64,000 bases of DNA from Rhizobium sp. CCGE 510 (GCF_000292525.1 NZ_AEYF01000008.1:62001-126000); one strand, 5' to 3'. Counted from the first letter of the stretch, positions 1-9,050 are shown. The notes: generated by a model not told the origin, from the sequence alone. Numbers and translations are program-made.

Positions 1-1267
1 CCGGATCGAGCCGCGGCGCGACCGATTGCGAGATGATCTGGTAGTTGCCGGAGCGGCGACGATCGACCTGCGTCGCATAGTCGAGCACCTCGATCTGCAC
101 ATTGAGACCTGCCTGCTGCATCATCGCCTGCGCCATCACCGCCGCCGGGAAGCTTGGCACGTTGCTGCGCTTGTTGGCGATGATGGTAATCGGCTCGCCC
201 TTATAGCCGGCTGCCGCCAGTTCCTTCTTGGCGGCCTCGACGTCGTAGGGCAGACGTGTCTTCTGGACATCGTCGAAATAGAGCGAGTCTTGCGAAACCA
301 TCGAACCGTTGGCGGCGCCGGTGCCATTGGAGGCGGCCTCGACGAGCTGGTCGAGATCGAGTGTCATCGCCATGGCGCGGCGCACGCCGGGATTGCTCAG
401 AACCTTGTCGCGCGTCTGGATGTAGAACAGGTTTTTGCCGTTGTTGCGAGCCACGATCAGTTGCATCGTGTCGCTTGTTTTGAATTCGGGAATGAGATCC
501 GGCGAAATCTCCGCGGTATCGAGCACGCCGGACTGGAGGCCGGCCTTGACGGTCGAAGCATCGGGAATGACCATGAACTTGATGCCATCGACGAGCGGGC
601 GCTTGGAGCCGACCATGCCGTCGGGCTTGCCGTCATTCTCCGGCGAGACATAATCGTCGAACTTGGCGAGATGGATATATTCGCCCTTCTTCCATTCATC
701 CCATTTGAAGGGTCCGGTGCCGATCGGCTTAATGAAGCTTCCGTCCGCGCCGACCGATTCCGGCGAGATCATCCCGGTGTAGCCGCATTCGGGGCGCGAC
801 AGCAGGCCAAGGAAAACCGCCGATGGCTTTTCCAGCGTGATGGTGACTGTGGAAGCATCGGCTGCCTTGACCGCGGTAACATGCACGGTGCCGCTGCCGT
901 CGAAATCGGGAAGGCAGGTCCATTTCGTTTCGGGCTTGAGATAGCGGCTCCAATTCCACACGACGTCATCGGCGGTCAACGTCTTGCCGTTGTGGAATTT
1001 GACGCCGTCACGCAATTTGAAGCTGTAGGTCAGCCCGTCCGCCGAGACTTCGAAGCTCTTTGCGAGCAGCGGCTTGACCTCGCCGTTGTTGGCATAGCCG
1101 ACGAGCCCTTCGACGATATGCAGGATGACGCCATCGGTATTGCCGTCGCGATTGACGCCCGGATTGTTGCTGCGCAGATCGGAGCTTTGAGCCACGACGA
1201 TGTCGCGGGCGTCGACCGCGCCGGTTACCGCCATCAACATGGTGCCTGCAAGAAGAAGCTTATGCAT
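1..1267 (-). CDS. Extracellular solute-binding protein of a peptide ABC importer (partial)
   Basis: Periplasmic binding protein of the SBP_bac_5 (DppA/OppA) family, which captures peptides or related solutes for the adjacent permease and ATPase genes. Reading leftward from the ATG at 1265-1267 there is a signal peptide (MHKLLLAGTMLMAVTGAVDA), then family segments such as VEGLVGY, LRDGVKFHNGK and LTADDVVWNWSRYL. The frame stays open to base 1, so the C-terminus lies outside the window; about 420 residues are visible of the usual 500 or so. An AGAGGGT ribosome site precedes the ATG. It is the last visible gene of a minus-strand operon, 24 bases after the serine hydrolase gene. The true substrate cannot be read from sequence. 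Confidence 0.92.
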   Translation of the reverse strand, partial: MHKLLLAGTMLMAVTGAVDARDIVVAQSSDLRSNNPGVNRDGNTDGVILHIVEGLVGYANNGEVKPLLAKSFEVSADGLTYSFKLRDGVKFHNGKTLTADDVVWNWSRYLKPETKWTCLPDFDGSGTVHVTAVKAADASTVTITLEKPSAVFLGLLSRPECGYTGMISPESVGADGSFIKPIGTGPFKWDEWKKGEYIHLAKFDDYVSPENDGKPDGMVGSKRPLVDGIKFMVIPDASTVKAGLQSGVLDTAEISPDLIPEFKTSDTMQLIVARNNGKNLFYIQTRDKVLSNPGVRRAMAMTLDLDQLVEAASNGTGAANGSMVSQDSLYFDDVQKTRLPYDVEAAKKELAAAGYKGEPITIIANKRSNVPSFPAAVMAQAMMQQAGLNVQIEVLDYATQVDRRRSGNYQIISQSVAPRLDP

Positions 1268-1291
1268 TGTTCTACCCTCTTTTATGGTTCG

Positions 1292-2155
1292 TCAGGATTG
1301 GAGTTGATCCCAGCAGGCGCGTGAAAGCCTGCCGATGGTTTCAAGCGCGACGGTGTAGCCGGGGGTGCCGTCCGGCATTTCCTGCGGTACGTCGTCGGTA
1401 TAGGCGGCGATGATGTAGAAGGGGGAAGCGTCGCGGTAGACGATACCGGCATTCATCCGGCCGCGCTTTCCCGTGCCGCCCTTATGGGCGACGAGCACAC
1501 CGAACGGCAGCCGGGAGGGAATGGCATAGCGCAGGATCTGGTTCTTCAGGGTTTGAAGCGCATAGGCGCTGAGCGCCTGCGAGCAGCCGAGCCGGTCCGC
1601 GGCTTCCAGCGAATCCTGCGCATCGAGGATGGTTTGCAGCAGATAGACCTGATCCCGCGCCGTCGTCGTCGTGACGGCCTTCAATGAATGATCGGGCGAC
1701 AGCGCCAAGGGCGGGATGAGGAAGCGATGGTTGGTGCCGGTCATGCCGATCGACTTGCAATAACCATCGACTTCTTCGAGCGTCAGTCTTTCGAAGACCA
1801 TCTTGGTGCAGACATTGTCGCTCAGCACCATCATGCCGGTGATGGCGTCGCGCAGCGATATGACTATACCGGGGCTGAGATAGCGGAACATCCCGCTCGC
1901 CACTTCCTCGGCGAAACGCTTTTCGTAGGTGATCCGTTCGTCGAGATCCAGGCGGCCCTCATGGGCGGCCTTCAAGGCCGCCATCATGATCGAGGTCTTT
2001 CGGGTGCTGGCGGAAGGGGTTTCCTCGTCCGCGCCCCTGCCGATCGTTTCGCCGCTGCCAAGCGCACGCACCATGAAGCGCGTTACGAACGGCTGGGCAT
2101 CGCAGATCGCGTTCAATCGCTCCGCAAGCAGTGCGGATTCACTCATCGTCGTCAT
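1292..2155 (-). CDS. Class A beta-lactamase-fold serine hydrolase inside a peptide transporter operon
   Basis: A 287-residue protein of the beta-lactamase2/serine hydrolase superfamily. The SxxK motif is S50-T-R-K53, SDN is 112-114 and the KTG-box equivalent is KGG at 225-227. There is no N-terminal signal peptide, unlike periplasmic beta-lactamases. I cannot find an ExxLN omega-loop motif (Glu166 region); the corresponding stretch after the SDN box reads HRFLIPPLALSPDHS. The deacylating glutamate is therefore not apparent and true beta-lactamase activity is doubtful. It begins one base after the stop of the dual ATPase gene, so it is translationally linked to the importer. A cytoplasmic peptidase or amidase acting on the imported compound is a reasonable inference. 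Confidence 0.82.
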   Translation of the reverse strand: MTTMSESALLAERLNAICDAQPFVTRFMVRALGSGETIGRGADEETPSASTRKTSIMMAALKAAHEGRLDLDERITYEKRFAEEVASGMFRYLSPGIVISLRDAITGMMVLSDNVCTKMVFERLTLEEVDGYCKSIGMTGTNHRFLIPPLALSPDHSLKAVTTTTARDQVYLLQTILDAQDSLEAADRLGCSQALSAYALQTLKNQILRYAIPSRLPFGVLVAHKGGTGKRGRMNAGIVYRDASPFYIIAAYTDDVPQEMPDGTPGYTVALETIGRLSRACWDQLQS

Positions 2156-2156
2156 A

Positions 2157-3785
2157 TCAGTTCTCCAGGCGCCATTTGAGGGTCACGCCGCCCTGAGCAT
2201 TGTGGTCCAGAGCGGGGATGGCCGAGAGAAGCCTTTGCGTATAGGCCTCCTTCGGGCTGTCGAAAATCGTATCGCGGTCGCCTTCCTCGATGATCCGGCC
2301 GTCCTGCATGACGACGACGCGATCGGCCACCTGTTCGACCACGCCGAGATCATGGCTGATGAACAGGCAGGAAAAGCCGTAGCGTTTTTGCAGATCGGAC
2401 AGGAGTTCGAGCACTTGCGCCCGGACCGTCACGTCAAGCGCCGATACCGGTTCGTCGGCGATCAGGAATTTCGGCCGACGCGCGATGGCCCGGGCAATCG
2501 CCACGCGCTGACGCTGGCCGCCGGAAAGCTCATGCGGGTAGCGCTCGGCGTAGTCGGCCCCAAGCCCGACTTCTTCAAGCGTCTCCAGGGCGCGCTTGCG
2601 CTTTGCCGCAGCGTCGAGATCGGGAACGAGCCGCAGCGCTTCTTCCACAAGTGCGACGATGGTCATGCGCGGATCGAGCGAGGAATAGGGATCCTGAAAA
2701 ACCATCTGGCAATTCAACCGATAGTCCATCCAGTCGTCGTCGCGGCTGCGTCCCTTGAACCGGATATCGCCTTCGCTCTCCCGGACCAGTCCGGCAATGG
2801 TGCGGCCGAGCGTGGTCTTGCCGGACCCGGAACCGCCGACCAGCGCCACGACTTCGCCCTCGTGGATATCGATGCTGACGCCATGCAGCGCCCGCTTTGG
2901 CGTTGCCTTCTTCATCAGCGACCGCCGGCCTGCATAGTCGACGACGATATCCCGCGCCGAAACCATAGGCGCCTTGGTCTTGTCGATCGTTCGCGTCTGC
3001 CCACGGAACGGCAGGGAGGAAAGCAGTTTCTTCGTATAGGCACGCTGCGGTGCGTCGAGCAGATCGGCGGTGCGTCCTTCTTCGACGATCACGCCCTTTT
3101 CCATGACGACGATGCGGTTCGTGTAACGGGCTACCATCGGCAGATCGTGACTGATCAGCAGCACGGCGGTGCCTTCCGCCTGTGTCAGTTCCACCATCAA
3201 TTCCATGACGTCGCGCTGGATCACCGCGTCGAGCGCGGTCGTCGGCTCGTCGGCGATCAAGAGCGCCGGTTTCAGCAGCATCACCGATGCCAGCATGATG
3301 CGCTGGCGCATGCCGCCCGAGAATTCATGCGGGTAGGACGTGAGCGCCCCGGCCGGATCGCGGATCCCGACCCGGTTCAGCATGTCGAGGATCCGGCTGC
3401 GCCGTTCTTCCTGCGAAAATTTCGTATGCAGCTGCAACCCTTCTTCGAGTTGGCGGCCGACGGTCATCGAGGGATTGAGCGAAGTCATCGGCTCCTGGAA
3501 GACGACACCGATTTCCGCACCACGCAATTGGCGCAATTGCGCGCCGCTCATGGAAAGCACGTCGCGTCCCTTGTAAGCGACGGAGCCGCCGATCACTTTG
3601 ATGGGTGCCGGCAGCAGCGAGATCAGGGCGCGGGTTGCCAGCGTCTTGCCCGATCCGCTTTCTCCGACGATGCCGAAGATCTCGCCTGGCGCAATATCGA
3701 AGCTGACGTTCTTAACGACCTGCACACCGGTCCCGGCGACTTGAAGCGACAGGTCGCGGACATTCAAAAGCGTTTCATTGGTCAT
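2157..3785 (-). CDS. Peptide ABC transporter dual ATP-binding protein (DppD-DppF fusion)
   Basis: Cytoplasmic ATPase carrying both nucleotide-binding domains in one 542-residue chain, as in GsiA-type proteins. Domain 1 has Walker A GESGSGKT (41-48), signature FSGGMRQR (154-161) and Walker B ending LLIADEP (about 174-180). Domain 2 has [17 protein letters not shown] and FLIADEPVSALD in its second half. Each domain ends with the oligopeptide ABC C-terminal extension (YTKKLLSSLP and YTQRLLSAIP). The ATG at 3783-3785 overlaps the stop of the upstream permease as ATGA. The reading frame stays open further upstream, but that part is a shadow of the permease gene. It powers the DppB/DppC-like channel encoded upstream. 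Confidence 0.93.
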   Translation of the reverse strand: MTNETLLNVRDLSLQVAGTGVQVVKNVSFDIAPGEIFGIVGESGSGKTLATRALISLLPAPIKVIGGSVAYKGRDVLSMSGAQLRQLRGAEIGVVFQEPMTSLNPSMTVGRQLEEGLQLHTKFSQEERRSRILDMLNRVGIRDPAGALTSYPHEFSGGMRQRIMLASVMLLKPALLIADEPTTALDAVIQRDVMELMVELTQAEGTAVLLISHDLPMVARYTNRIVVMEKGVIVEEGRTADLLDAPQRAYTKKLLSSLPFRGQTRTIDKTKAPMVSARDIVVDYAGRRSLMKKATPKRALHGVSIDIHEGEVVALVGGSGSGKTTLGRTIAGLVRESEGDIRFKGRSRDDDWMDYRLNCQMVFQDPYSSLDPRMTIVALVEEALRLVPDLDAAAKRKRALETLEEVGLGADYAERYPHELSGGQRQRVAIARAIARRPKFLIADEPVSALDVTVRAQVLELLSDLQKRYGFSCLFISHDLGVVEQVADRVVVMQDGRIIEEGDRDTIFDSPKEAYTQRLLSAIPALDHNAQGGVTLKWRLEN

Positions 3786-4600
3786 TTCAGCCCCCTCATC
3801 CGCGGATCGAGTTTGTCCCGAAGAGCGTCGCCCAGAAGATTGATGCCGAGGAGCGTCAAGGCGATCGCCAGGCCCGGGAACAGACCCAGCCAAACAGCCT
3901 GCTCGATGAAGGGGCGCCCGGCAGCCAGCATGTTGCCCCAGGTCGGCGCCGGTGGCGGAACGCCGAGACCGAGAAAGCTGAGCGCGCTTTCCGATAGGAT
4001 CGCCCAGCCGAACATCGAGGTCGCAAGCACGGTGATCGGGGCGATGCAATTGGGGAGGATATGGCGGAACATGGTGTAGAGCGTGCCATTGCCCATCACC
4101 TTCGAAGCCTCGATGAACTCCCGCTCGCGCAGCGACAGGACGGCACCCCGGACAACGCGGGCCATGGAGGGAGAATAGGCAATGCCCAGCGCGAAGATGA
4201 TGCCATATTGGTTGGCGCCGAAGACGGCGAGCAATCCAAGCGCCAGAAGGATGCCCGGAAAGGCGAGAAGCGCATTGTTGACGGCCATGATGACTGCATC
4301 GATCCAACCGCGGGCGTAGCCGCTGACGAGACCGATCAGCGTGCCGCAGACCGTCGCGAATGTGACCGTCAAGGTGCCGATCCAGACGCTCGCCCGGGCG
4401 CCGACGATCAGGCGGCTGAGGACGTCGCGGCCGAATTCGTCGGTTCCGAGCCAGTGGGCGCTGCTTGGCGCCGCCAGCCGCGCCGTGAAGCCGAGCTTCA
4501 TCGGATCATAGGGGGTCCAGAAAAGACCGATCGCAGCTGAGGCGAGCAATGCGGCAATCAGGACGCTGCCGATGAAGCCGTTGAACGTGACGTTTTTCAT
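3782..4600 (-). CDS. Peptide ABC transporter permease, DppC type
   Basis: Inner-membrane permease of 272 residues with the binding-protein-dependent transport fold. The N-terminal helix precedes the DppC-specific segment AHWLGTDEFGRDVLSRLIVGAR, and the EAA-like coupling loop reads EFIEASKVMGNG. Several hydrophobic helices follow and the C-terminus is GDALRDKLDPRMRG, typical of this subunit. It overlaps the preceding dppB-type gene by ATGA (4597-4600) and the following ATPase gene by ATGA (3782-3785), which implies coupled translation and stoichiometric synthesis of the complex. Confidence 0.94.
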   Translation of the reverse strand: MKNVTFNGFIGSVLIAALLASAAIGLFWTPYDPMKLGFTARLAAPSSAHWLGTDEFGRDVLSRLIVGARASVWIGTLTVTFATVCGTLIGLVSGYARGWIDAVIMAVNNALLAFPGILLALGLLAVFGANQYGIIFALGIAYSPSMARVVRGAVLSLREREFIEASKVMGNGTLYTMFRHILPNCIAPITVLATSMFGWAILSESALSFLGLGVPPPAPTWGNMLAAGRPFIEQAVWLGLFPGLAIALTLLGINLLGDALRDKLDPRMRGLK

Positions 4601-5541
4601 TCGGCGACCACCCGCGGATCGAACAAGGGATAGAGCAGGTCGACGACCAAATTGACCAGCACATAGGAAAGCGAGACGAACAGCAGGCAGCCCTGGATGA
4701 CGGGGTAATCGCGGGCAAAAACGCTGTCGACCATCAGCCGCCCGAGCCCCGGAATGGTGAAGACCGTCTCGATGACGGCAATGCCGCCAAGCAGATTGCC
4801 GAGGATCAGACCGATGACCGTCCAGGTCGGGCCGAAGGCGTTCTTGAAGGCGTGCCGCCAGAGGACGGCGCTTTCGGAAAGGCCCTTGGCCCGCGCGTGG
4901 GTGATATAATCGAGACGCAGCACTTCCAGCGTCGAGGCGCGTGCCATGCGGATCAGCACACCCATCTCATGGATGACCAGGGTCATGATCGGCAGCACGA
5001 GGTAGAGCAGGCCGCCGGTAACGTTGCTGCCGATCGAGACATAGCCGAGGACCGGTAGCCAGCCGAGTTTCAAGCCGAAGAACAGCAGGAGCAGCAGTCC
5101 GAGCCAGAATGTCGGGATCGACAGCAGGATTGTGGCCGTGCCGACCAGCGCCAGGTCCGTCAGACTGTTTTGCCGCCACGCGGCGATGACGCCGGCCGGC
5201 ACGGCGATGAGGCTCGCCAGAAGCACGGCGATGACGACGATTTCGGCGCTGACCAGAAAACGCGAGGCAACGAGCGGCAGAACCGCCTCGCCGTTGACGA
5301 TCGAGCGGCCGAAGTCACCCTGGACGACATCGGCGGTCCAGATCAGGAACTGTTGCGGCAGCGATTTGTCCAGGCCGAGTTCGGAGCGCATCGCCGCGAT
5401 CTGATCCGGCTCGGCCATATCACCCAGCATCAGTGCCGCCGGATCGCCGGGTATGAAGCGGATCAGCGTGAAGACGGTCACCGAAACGAGGACGATCGTC
5501 GGCAAGGCCATCAGCAGGCGGTTCAGAATGAATTTCAGCAT
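4597..5541 (-). CDS. Peptide ABC transporter permease, DppB type
   Basis: Inner-membrane permease of 314 residues, the usual size for DppB/OppB. It opens with MLKFILNRLLMALPTI, contains FTLIRFIPGDPA (the DppB hallmark) and the coupling motif LDYITHARAKGLSESAVLWRHAFKNA, and ends LLYPLFDPRV. The ATG at 5539-5541 was chosen because GGGGA lies just upstream and because family members begin with this MLKFIL-type segment; the frame is open further upstream without family similarity. It is the first gene of the importer operon. The 178 bases upstream hold a LysR-type dyad. Confidence 0.93.
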   Translation of the reverse strand: MLKFILNRLLMALPTIVLVSVTVFTLIRFIPGDPAALMLGDMAEPDQIAAMRSELGLDKSLPQQFLIWTADVVQGDFGRSIVNGEAVLPLVASRFLVSAEIVVIAVLLASLIAVPAGVIAAWRQNSLTDLALVGTATILLSIPTFWLGLLLLLFFGLKLGWLPVLGYVSIGSNVTGGLLYLVLPIMTLVIHEMGVLIRMARASTLEVLRLDYITHARAKGLSESAVLWRHAFKNAFGPTWTVIGLILGNLLGGIAVIETVFTIPGLGRLMVDSVFARDYPVIQGCLLFVSLSYVLVNLVVDLLYPLFDPRVVAE

Positions 5542-5631
5542 TTTTGTTCCCCGCGATGGGCGACGGTGAGTGCCCGGCGCCATCGGTTTCGTTGCTGCAG
5601 ACTATGATCGAATGAAGAAATATCCGCAATA

Positions 5632-5650
5632 TTATGCGATTCCGTCATAA
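5632..5650. promoter_or_regulatory. Candidate LysR-type operator upstream of the peptide importer operon
   Basis: TTATG and CATAA form a 19-base dyad (TTATGCGATTCCGTCATAA) that satisfies the T-N11-A rule of LysR-family sites (T5635, A5647). It sits 91 bases upstream of the dppB-type ATG, between that operon and a LysR gene. A wider inverted pair, TCCGCA at 5623-5628 and TGCGGA at 5656-5661, brackets it. Binding is inferred from motif and position only. Confidence 0.5.
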
Positions 5651-5719
5651 GTCTATGCGGAATACGGCCGCAACCAAAGCGGCTGCCTTTGCGTAAAGCA
5701 TAGGGCTAAGTATTTTATT

Positions 5720-6625
5720 TCAAATGTCTTTTTGTGAAAGCTGAATCTGCCGCTTCAAGGCATCGCTCAGAGCGTGAGCGGCAATTGAGAGTGGCGTCCC
5801 GACCGCCCTCGCCAATCCGAATTCCTGGGTCGCGCGTGGCACGAAGGGACGGTGAACCACCGGCAGGTGGCGATAGAGATTCGCATAAAAGCTGCTGATG
5901 ATCGTGACCCCGAGGCCATGGGCGACGTAGGAACAGGCGGAGCTGTTGGTGTGCGTCTCGATCTTGACGATCTGCTTGATGCCGGCCCGCCGGAAGGTCT
6001 GGTCGAGCGCCATGCGGTTCGGCCGTTGGCGGCCAATCAGAATGAGAGGAACGTCGCGCAAATTCCGGACCGTGATTTCCTCCAGCCTCGCAAGAGGATG
6101 ATCCTTTGGAACGACGCAGACGCTTTCGCCGGTGGCGACGCGCTCGACCTCGATGCCCGGTCCGCTCTCGCCCTCCATGCGTAGAAAGCCGAAATCGATC
6201 ACCCTCTGCTCGACGAGCTTGTTGATCGCCGTCGTCGTCTCGAAAAAGGTTTCGATCCGCACACCGGGGAAATCGCTGATGTAATCGGCCAGCATCGCCG
6301 GCGCGAAATGCTCCCACATGCTGCTCGGCAGGCCGATGCGGACGATCTCCGGGCCAGCGGCGCCGCTTCTTAAGTCCTCCGCGTGGCCCGACATCCGATC
6401 GACCGCGAGCAAGATGTTCTCGGCATCGCGGGCAAGAAGCAGGGCCTCGGGGGTGGGGATGAGACGGCCTTTGTCGCGCACGAAAAGCGACATCGAAAGG
6501 TCCGCCTCGAGCTGCTGGAGGAGGCGGCTGACGCCGGACTGGCTAAGCCCCATCGTCTTTGCCGTGGCAATCGTCGACCCCGTCGCCAGAAGCGTGCGCA
6601 GGACTTCCAGTTGCTTGATATTCAT
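5720..6625 (-). CDS. LysR-family transcriptional regulator (first of a pair)
   Basis: A 301-residue regulator. The N-terminal winged HTH occupies roughly residues 1-60 (LEVLRTLLATGSTIATAKTMGLSQSGVSRLLQQLE), followed by a linker helix and a LysR substrate-binding domain. AGGGGA precedes the ATG at 6623-6625. It lies directly upstream of, and in the same direction as, the peptide importer operon and is the likely local regulator of it. It is clearly a paralogue of the next gene: equal length and nearly superimposable HTH (GSTIA...G.SQS..SRLLQQLE). Confidence 0.92.
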   Translation of the reverse strand: MNIKQLEVLRTLLATGSTIATAKTMGLSQSGVSRLLQQLEADLSMSLFVRDKGRLIPTPEALLLARDAENILLAVDRMSGHAEDLRSGAAGPEIVRIGLPSSMWEHFAPAMLADYISDFPGVRIETFFETTTAINKLVEQRVIDFGFLRMEGESGPGIEVERVATGESVCVVPKDHPLARLEEITVRNLRDVPLILIGRQRPNRMALDQTFRRAGIKQIVKIETHTNSSACSYVAHGLGVTIISSFYANLYRHLPVVHRPFVPRATQEFGLARAVGTPLSIAAHALSDALKRQIQLSQKDI

Positions 6626-6662
6626 GCGTTCGCGATCCCCTGGGATGGTTCCAGCACTGTCA

Positions 6663-7568
6663 TCATGCCCAGTCCGAAATGCTTTGAAGAAAGAGGCTGG
6701 CGGCCTTGGGCATCGGAAATTTCTCTCCGCTGATCAGCGCATAGGCAAGCGGCAGTTCCGGATCGAGCGGAATGAACCGCAGCGGCAGCGTCGCATATTC
6801 GCGGGCGATGATCTCCCCAACCAGCGCAATGCCGAGCCCTTGTGCTGCCAGCGCGCAGGCACTCGCCACCGAATGCGCCTCGAGCAGGGGGCGTTGACGG
6901 ATGCCGGCCTTGTAGAACAACGCCTCCAGCTCGTGGCGAACCGGTCGCTCCCGGTTCAGCATGATCAGATCCTGCCCCTTGAGGTCGCCGACCGACAAGT
7001 GCCGGCTGCCGGCCTTGGAATGATCGTTGTGCACGGCGCAAATGATCCGCGACGACAGGATCTTCTCCTGTTTCAATCCCGGGCTCATCAGCGGCAGACG
7101 CGCGAAACCGAGATCGGCCTCGCCGTCGGCCACCATCCGTTCGATGGCGAGATAGCTGCCGGACGCGACTTCGACGCGCATCGGACCATTGGCTGTAAGA
7201 AAATTCTTTACCAGCTTCGGAATGCGTGTTGCGGAAAGGCTGGCGGGAAAGGCGAGCCGCAGCATAATCTCGCGCGATCGACCGCTCTCGAGCTCCATCG
7301 CCGCCGTTTTCAAGGCGCGTAGCCGGTCGGAGATGGCGCGGATTTCCGGGCCGAGCTGCAGTCCCTCGCGGGTCGGTTGAAGCCGGTTCTTCTCCCGTTC
7401 GAAAAGCCGGACGCCGAGATAGTCTTCCAATTGCTGCAATAAACGGCTGGCATTCGATTGCGAGATCCCAAGCTCGACTGAGGCAGCGATCGTCGAGCCG
7501 GTCGCGGCGATGGCGTCATAGGCCTCGATATGCTTCAGGCCGATCGCCGCACTCGTGTCTCGCGCCAT
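6663..7568 (-). CDS. LysR-family transcriptional regulator (second of a pair)
   Basis: A 301-residue regulator starting MARDTSAAIGLKHIEAYDAI, with an HTH (GSTIAASVELGISQSNASRLLQQLE) and a C-terminal effector domain. I chose the ATG at 7566-7568 because GGGAGA lies six bases upstream; more upstream in-frame ATGs lack a ribosome site and would add residues atypical for the family. It is divergent from the MmgE/PrpD gene, the classic LysR arrangement for controlling the neighbour, and 37 bases upstream of its paralogue. Confidence 0.9.
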   Translation of the reverse strand: MARDTSAAIGLKHIEAYDAIAATGSTIAASVELGISQSNASRLLQQLEDYLGVRLFEREKNRLQPTREGLQLGPEIRAISDRLRALKTAAMELESGRSREIMLRLAFPASLSATRIPKLVKNFLTANGPMRVEVASGSYLAIERMVADGEADLGFARLPLMSPGLKQEKILSSRIICAVHNDHSKAGSRHLSVGDLKGQDLIMLNRERPVRHELEALFYKAGIRQRPLLEAHSVASACALAAQGLGIALVGEIIAREYATLPLRFIPLDPELPLAYALISGEKFPMPKAASLFLQSISDWA

Positions 7569-7601
7569 TCTATCTCCCATACGGATAGCCCTACCCGCAA
7601 A

Positions 7602-7644
7602 CCGCATAAGATTGCGGACCTGCGGAAAGTTGAACATTTTCCGC
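7602..7644. promoter_or_regulatory. Two dyads in the lysR / mmgE-prpD divergent promoter
   Basis: CCGCA (7602-7606) and TGCGG (7613-7617) form one dyad with a 6-base spacer. GCGGAAA (7622-7628) and TTTCCGC (7638-7644) form a second with 7-base arms and a 9-base spacer. Both fall in the 108-base gap between the divergent start codons. The CCGCA/TGCGG half-site also occurs upstream of the peptide importer (5623-5661), consistent with recognition by the related LysR proteins. This is a motif-based inference. Confidence 0.45.
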
Positions 7645-7676
7645 TGAGAACCAAACTCACGGAAAGACTTTCGTCA

Positions 7677-9050
7677 ATGGCCAGCACTCTCCGCAAGATC
7701 GCCGAACAGGTCCTGTCGCGCACGACGTTCTCAAACCTCGCCATGGAGCGGGCAAGAGATGCCGTGGTGGACACCATCGGCTGCATGATTGCCGGCAGGA
7801 ACGATGAAAGCGTGGCCGCGCTCACCCGCGCTTACGACGGGGAAATCGCCGGCGGCGGCCAAGCACGGCTCGTCACCGGCGGCTCCGCCTCGCCCTCGCT
7901 CGCCGCACTCATCAACGCAACGGCGGCGCATGCGCTCGATTTCGATGACAATTTCCATCCGGCCAGGGCGCATGCCTCAGCGGTGCTGGTGCCGGCGCTG
8001 CTGGCGGTTCTGACGAGCCGCAAGGTGACCAGCGGGAGACGGTTTCTCGAGGCCTACCTGGCCGGGCTGGAAGCACAAGCGGCGGTCGGCTTCGGCGTCA
8101 ATCCCTCTCACTACAACAGGGGCTGGCACGCGACGGCGACGGTTGGCAGCATCGGGGCGGCGGCTGGCGTGGCACGGCTTCTCAGCGCCGATGAAGAGCG
8201 CCTGGCCGCAGCGATGAGCCTGGCGACGAGTTTTGCCTGCGGCCCGAAAGGCCAATTCGGCACCAGCGCCAAACCGCTTCATGCCGGCATTGCCGCGCGC
8301 AATGCCGTGGATGCGGTGCGCATGGCGCTGGCGGGCCTGAGCGGGCGGCCGGATATCCTCGAACGGCCGCAAGGCTTCCGCGATCTTTTCGGGGGCGATG
8401 ATGCCAGGGGTTGGGAGGGCCTGGCATTTACGGACGAGCATATCATCGAAAGCCGGGGCGTGGTGACCAAGCGTCATCCCTGCTGCGCCTCGACCCATCG
8501 CGCCATCGACGCGCTTCTGGATCTGAAGCAGGAGCACGGGCTTTTGGCTGATGATATTGCCGGGATCGAGACGAAAGTCGGCATATCCGCTGTCCGCAAC
8601 CTGGCTTATCCCGAGCCCGCCGACGAGATGCAGGCCCGCTTCTCGATGCAATATTGCCTGGCGACAGCTTTCCTCAAGGGATCTCTCAGCCTTTCGGATT
8701 TTACGCGGCAGGCGATCGAACGGCTGGAAATCCGGGAGTTCATGCCGTGCATCGAAATGCAGTCCTATTCGGCCGAAGAGGAAAGAGGCGTCGAGCGCCT
8801 CCCGCACATCGTCACGGTCACGACGCGCGATGGGCGCGTTTTGAACAAGTCTCGGCTGCATGCCAAGGGATCGCTCGAAGCGCCGATGAGTGTGCATGAA
8901 CGTGAAGTCAAGTTCCTGGACTGCTTGCGCTGGGGAAATCGGAATGTCTCAGGCGCTGCTTTCCTGCAACTTCGCAAGCTTGCCGATTTCGAAGACCTGT
9001 CCGGCGACGATCTCTTCTGGAGCCTGGTTGCAGACCGCCAGTCGCCTTGA
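7677..9050 (+). CDS. MmgE/PrpD family protein
   Basis: A 457-residue protein of the MmgE/PrpD family (2-methylcitrate dehydratase, cis-aconitate decarboxylase, iminodisuccinate epimerase relatives). Recognisable segments are DTIGCMIAGR near the start, HALDFDDNFHPARAHASAVLVPALLA (the family's helical-domain core) and KRHPCCASTHRAIDALL in the second domain. Start 7677 was preferred over longer frames because it has GGAAAG upstream and the usual family N-terminus (LRKIAEQVL). No prpB or prpC lies nearby, so 2-methylcitrate metabolism is not supported. A dehydratase or epimerase acting on a hydroxy-dicarboxylate is possible. Likely controlled by the divergent LysR. Confidence 0.85.
   Translation: MASTLRKIAEQVLSRTTFSNLAMERARDAVVDTIGCMIAGRNDESVAALTRAYDGEIAGGGQARLVTGGSASPSLAALINATAAHALDFDDNFHPARAHASAVLVPALLAVLTSRKVTSGRRFLEAYLAGLEAQAAVGFGVNPSHYNRGWHATATVGSIGAAAGVARLLSADEERLAAAMSLATSFACGPKGQFGTSAKPLHAGIAARNAVDAVRMALAGLSGRPDILERPQGFRDLFGGDDARGWEGLAFTDEHIIESRGVVTKRHPCCASTHRAIDALLDLKQEHGLLADDIAGIETKVGISAVRNLAYPEPADEMQARFSMQYCLATAFLKGSLSLSDFTRQAIERLEIREFMPCIEMQSYSAEEERGVERLPHIVTVTTRDGRVLNKSRLHAKGSLEAPMSVHEREVKFLDCLRWGNRNVSGAAFLQLRKLADFEDLSGDDLFWSLVADRQSP

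Noticed and set aside
26..1324. Long plus-strand open frame opposite the peptide-binding protein gene
   Set aside because: It is antisense to a clear SBP gene, lacks a ribosome site and its translation has no domain pattern; GC-rich third positions create such shadows throughout the window.
1929..4079. 716-codon plus-strand frame over the dual ATPase gene
   Set aside because: The opposite strand encodes all Walker and signature motifs; the plus translation is a histidine- and arginine-rich shadow.
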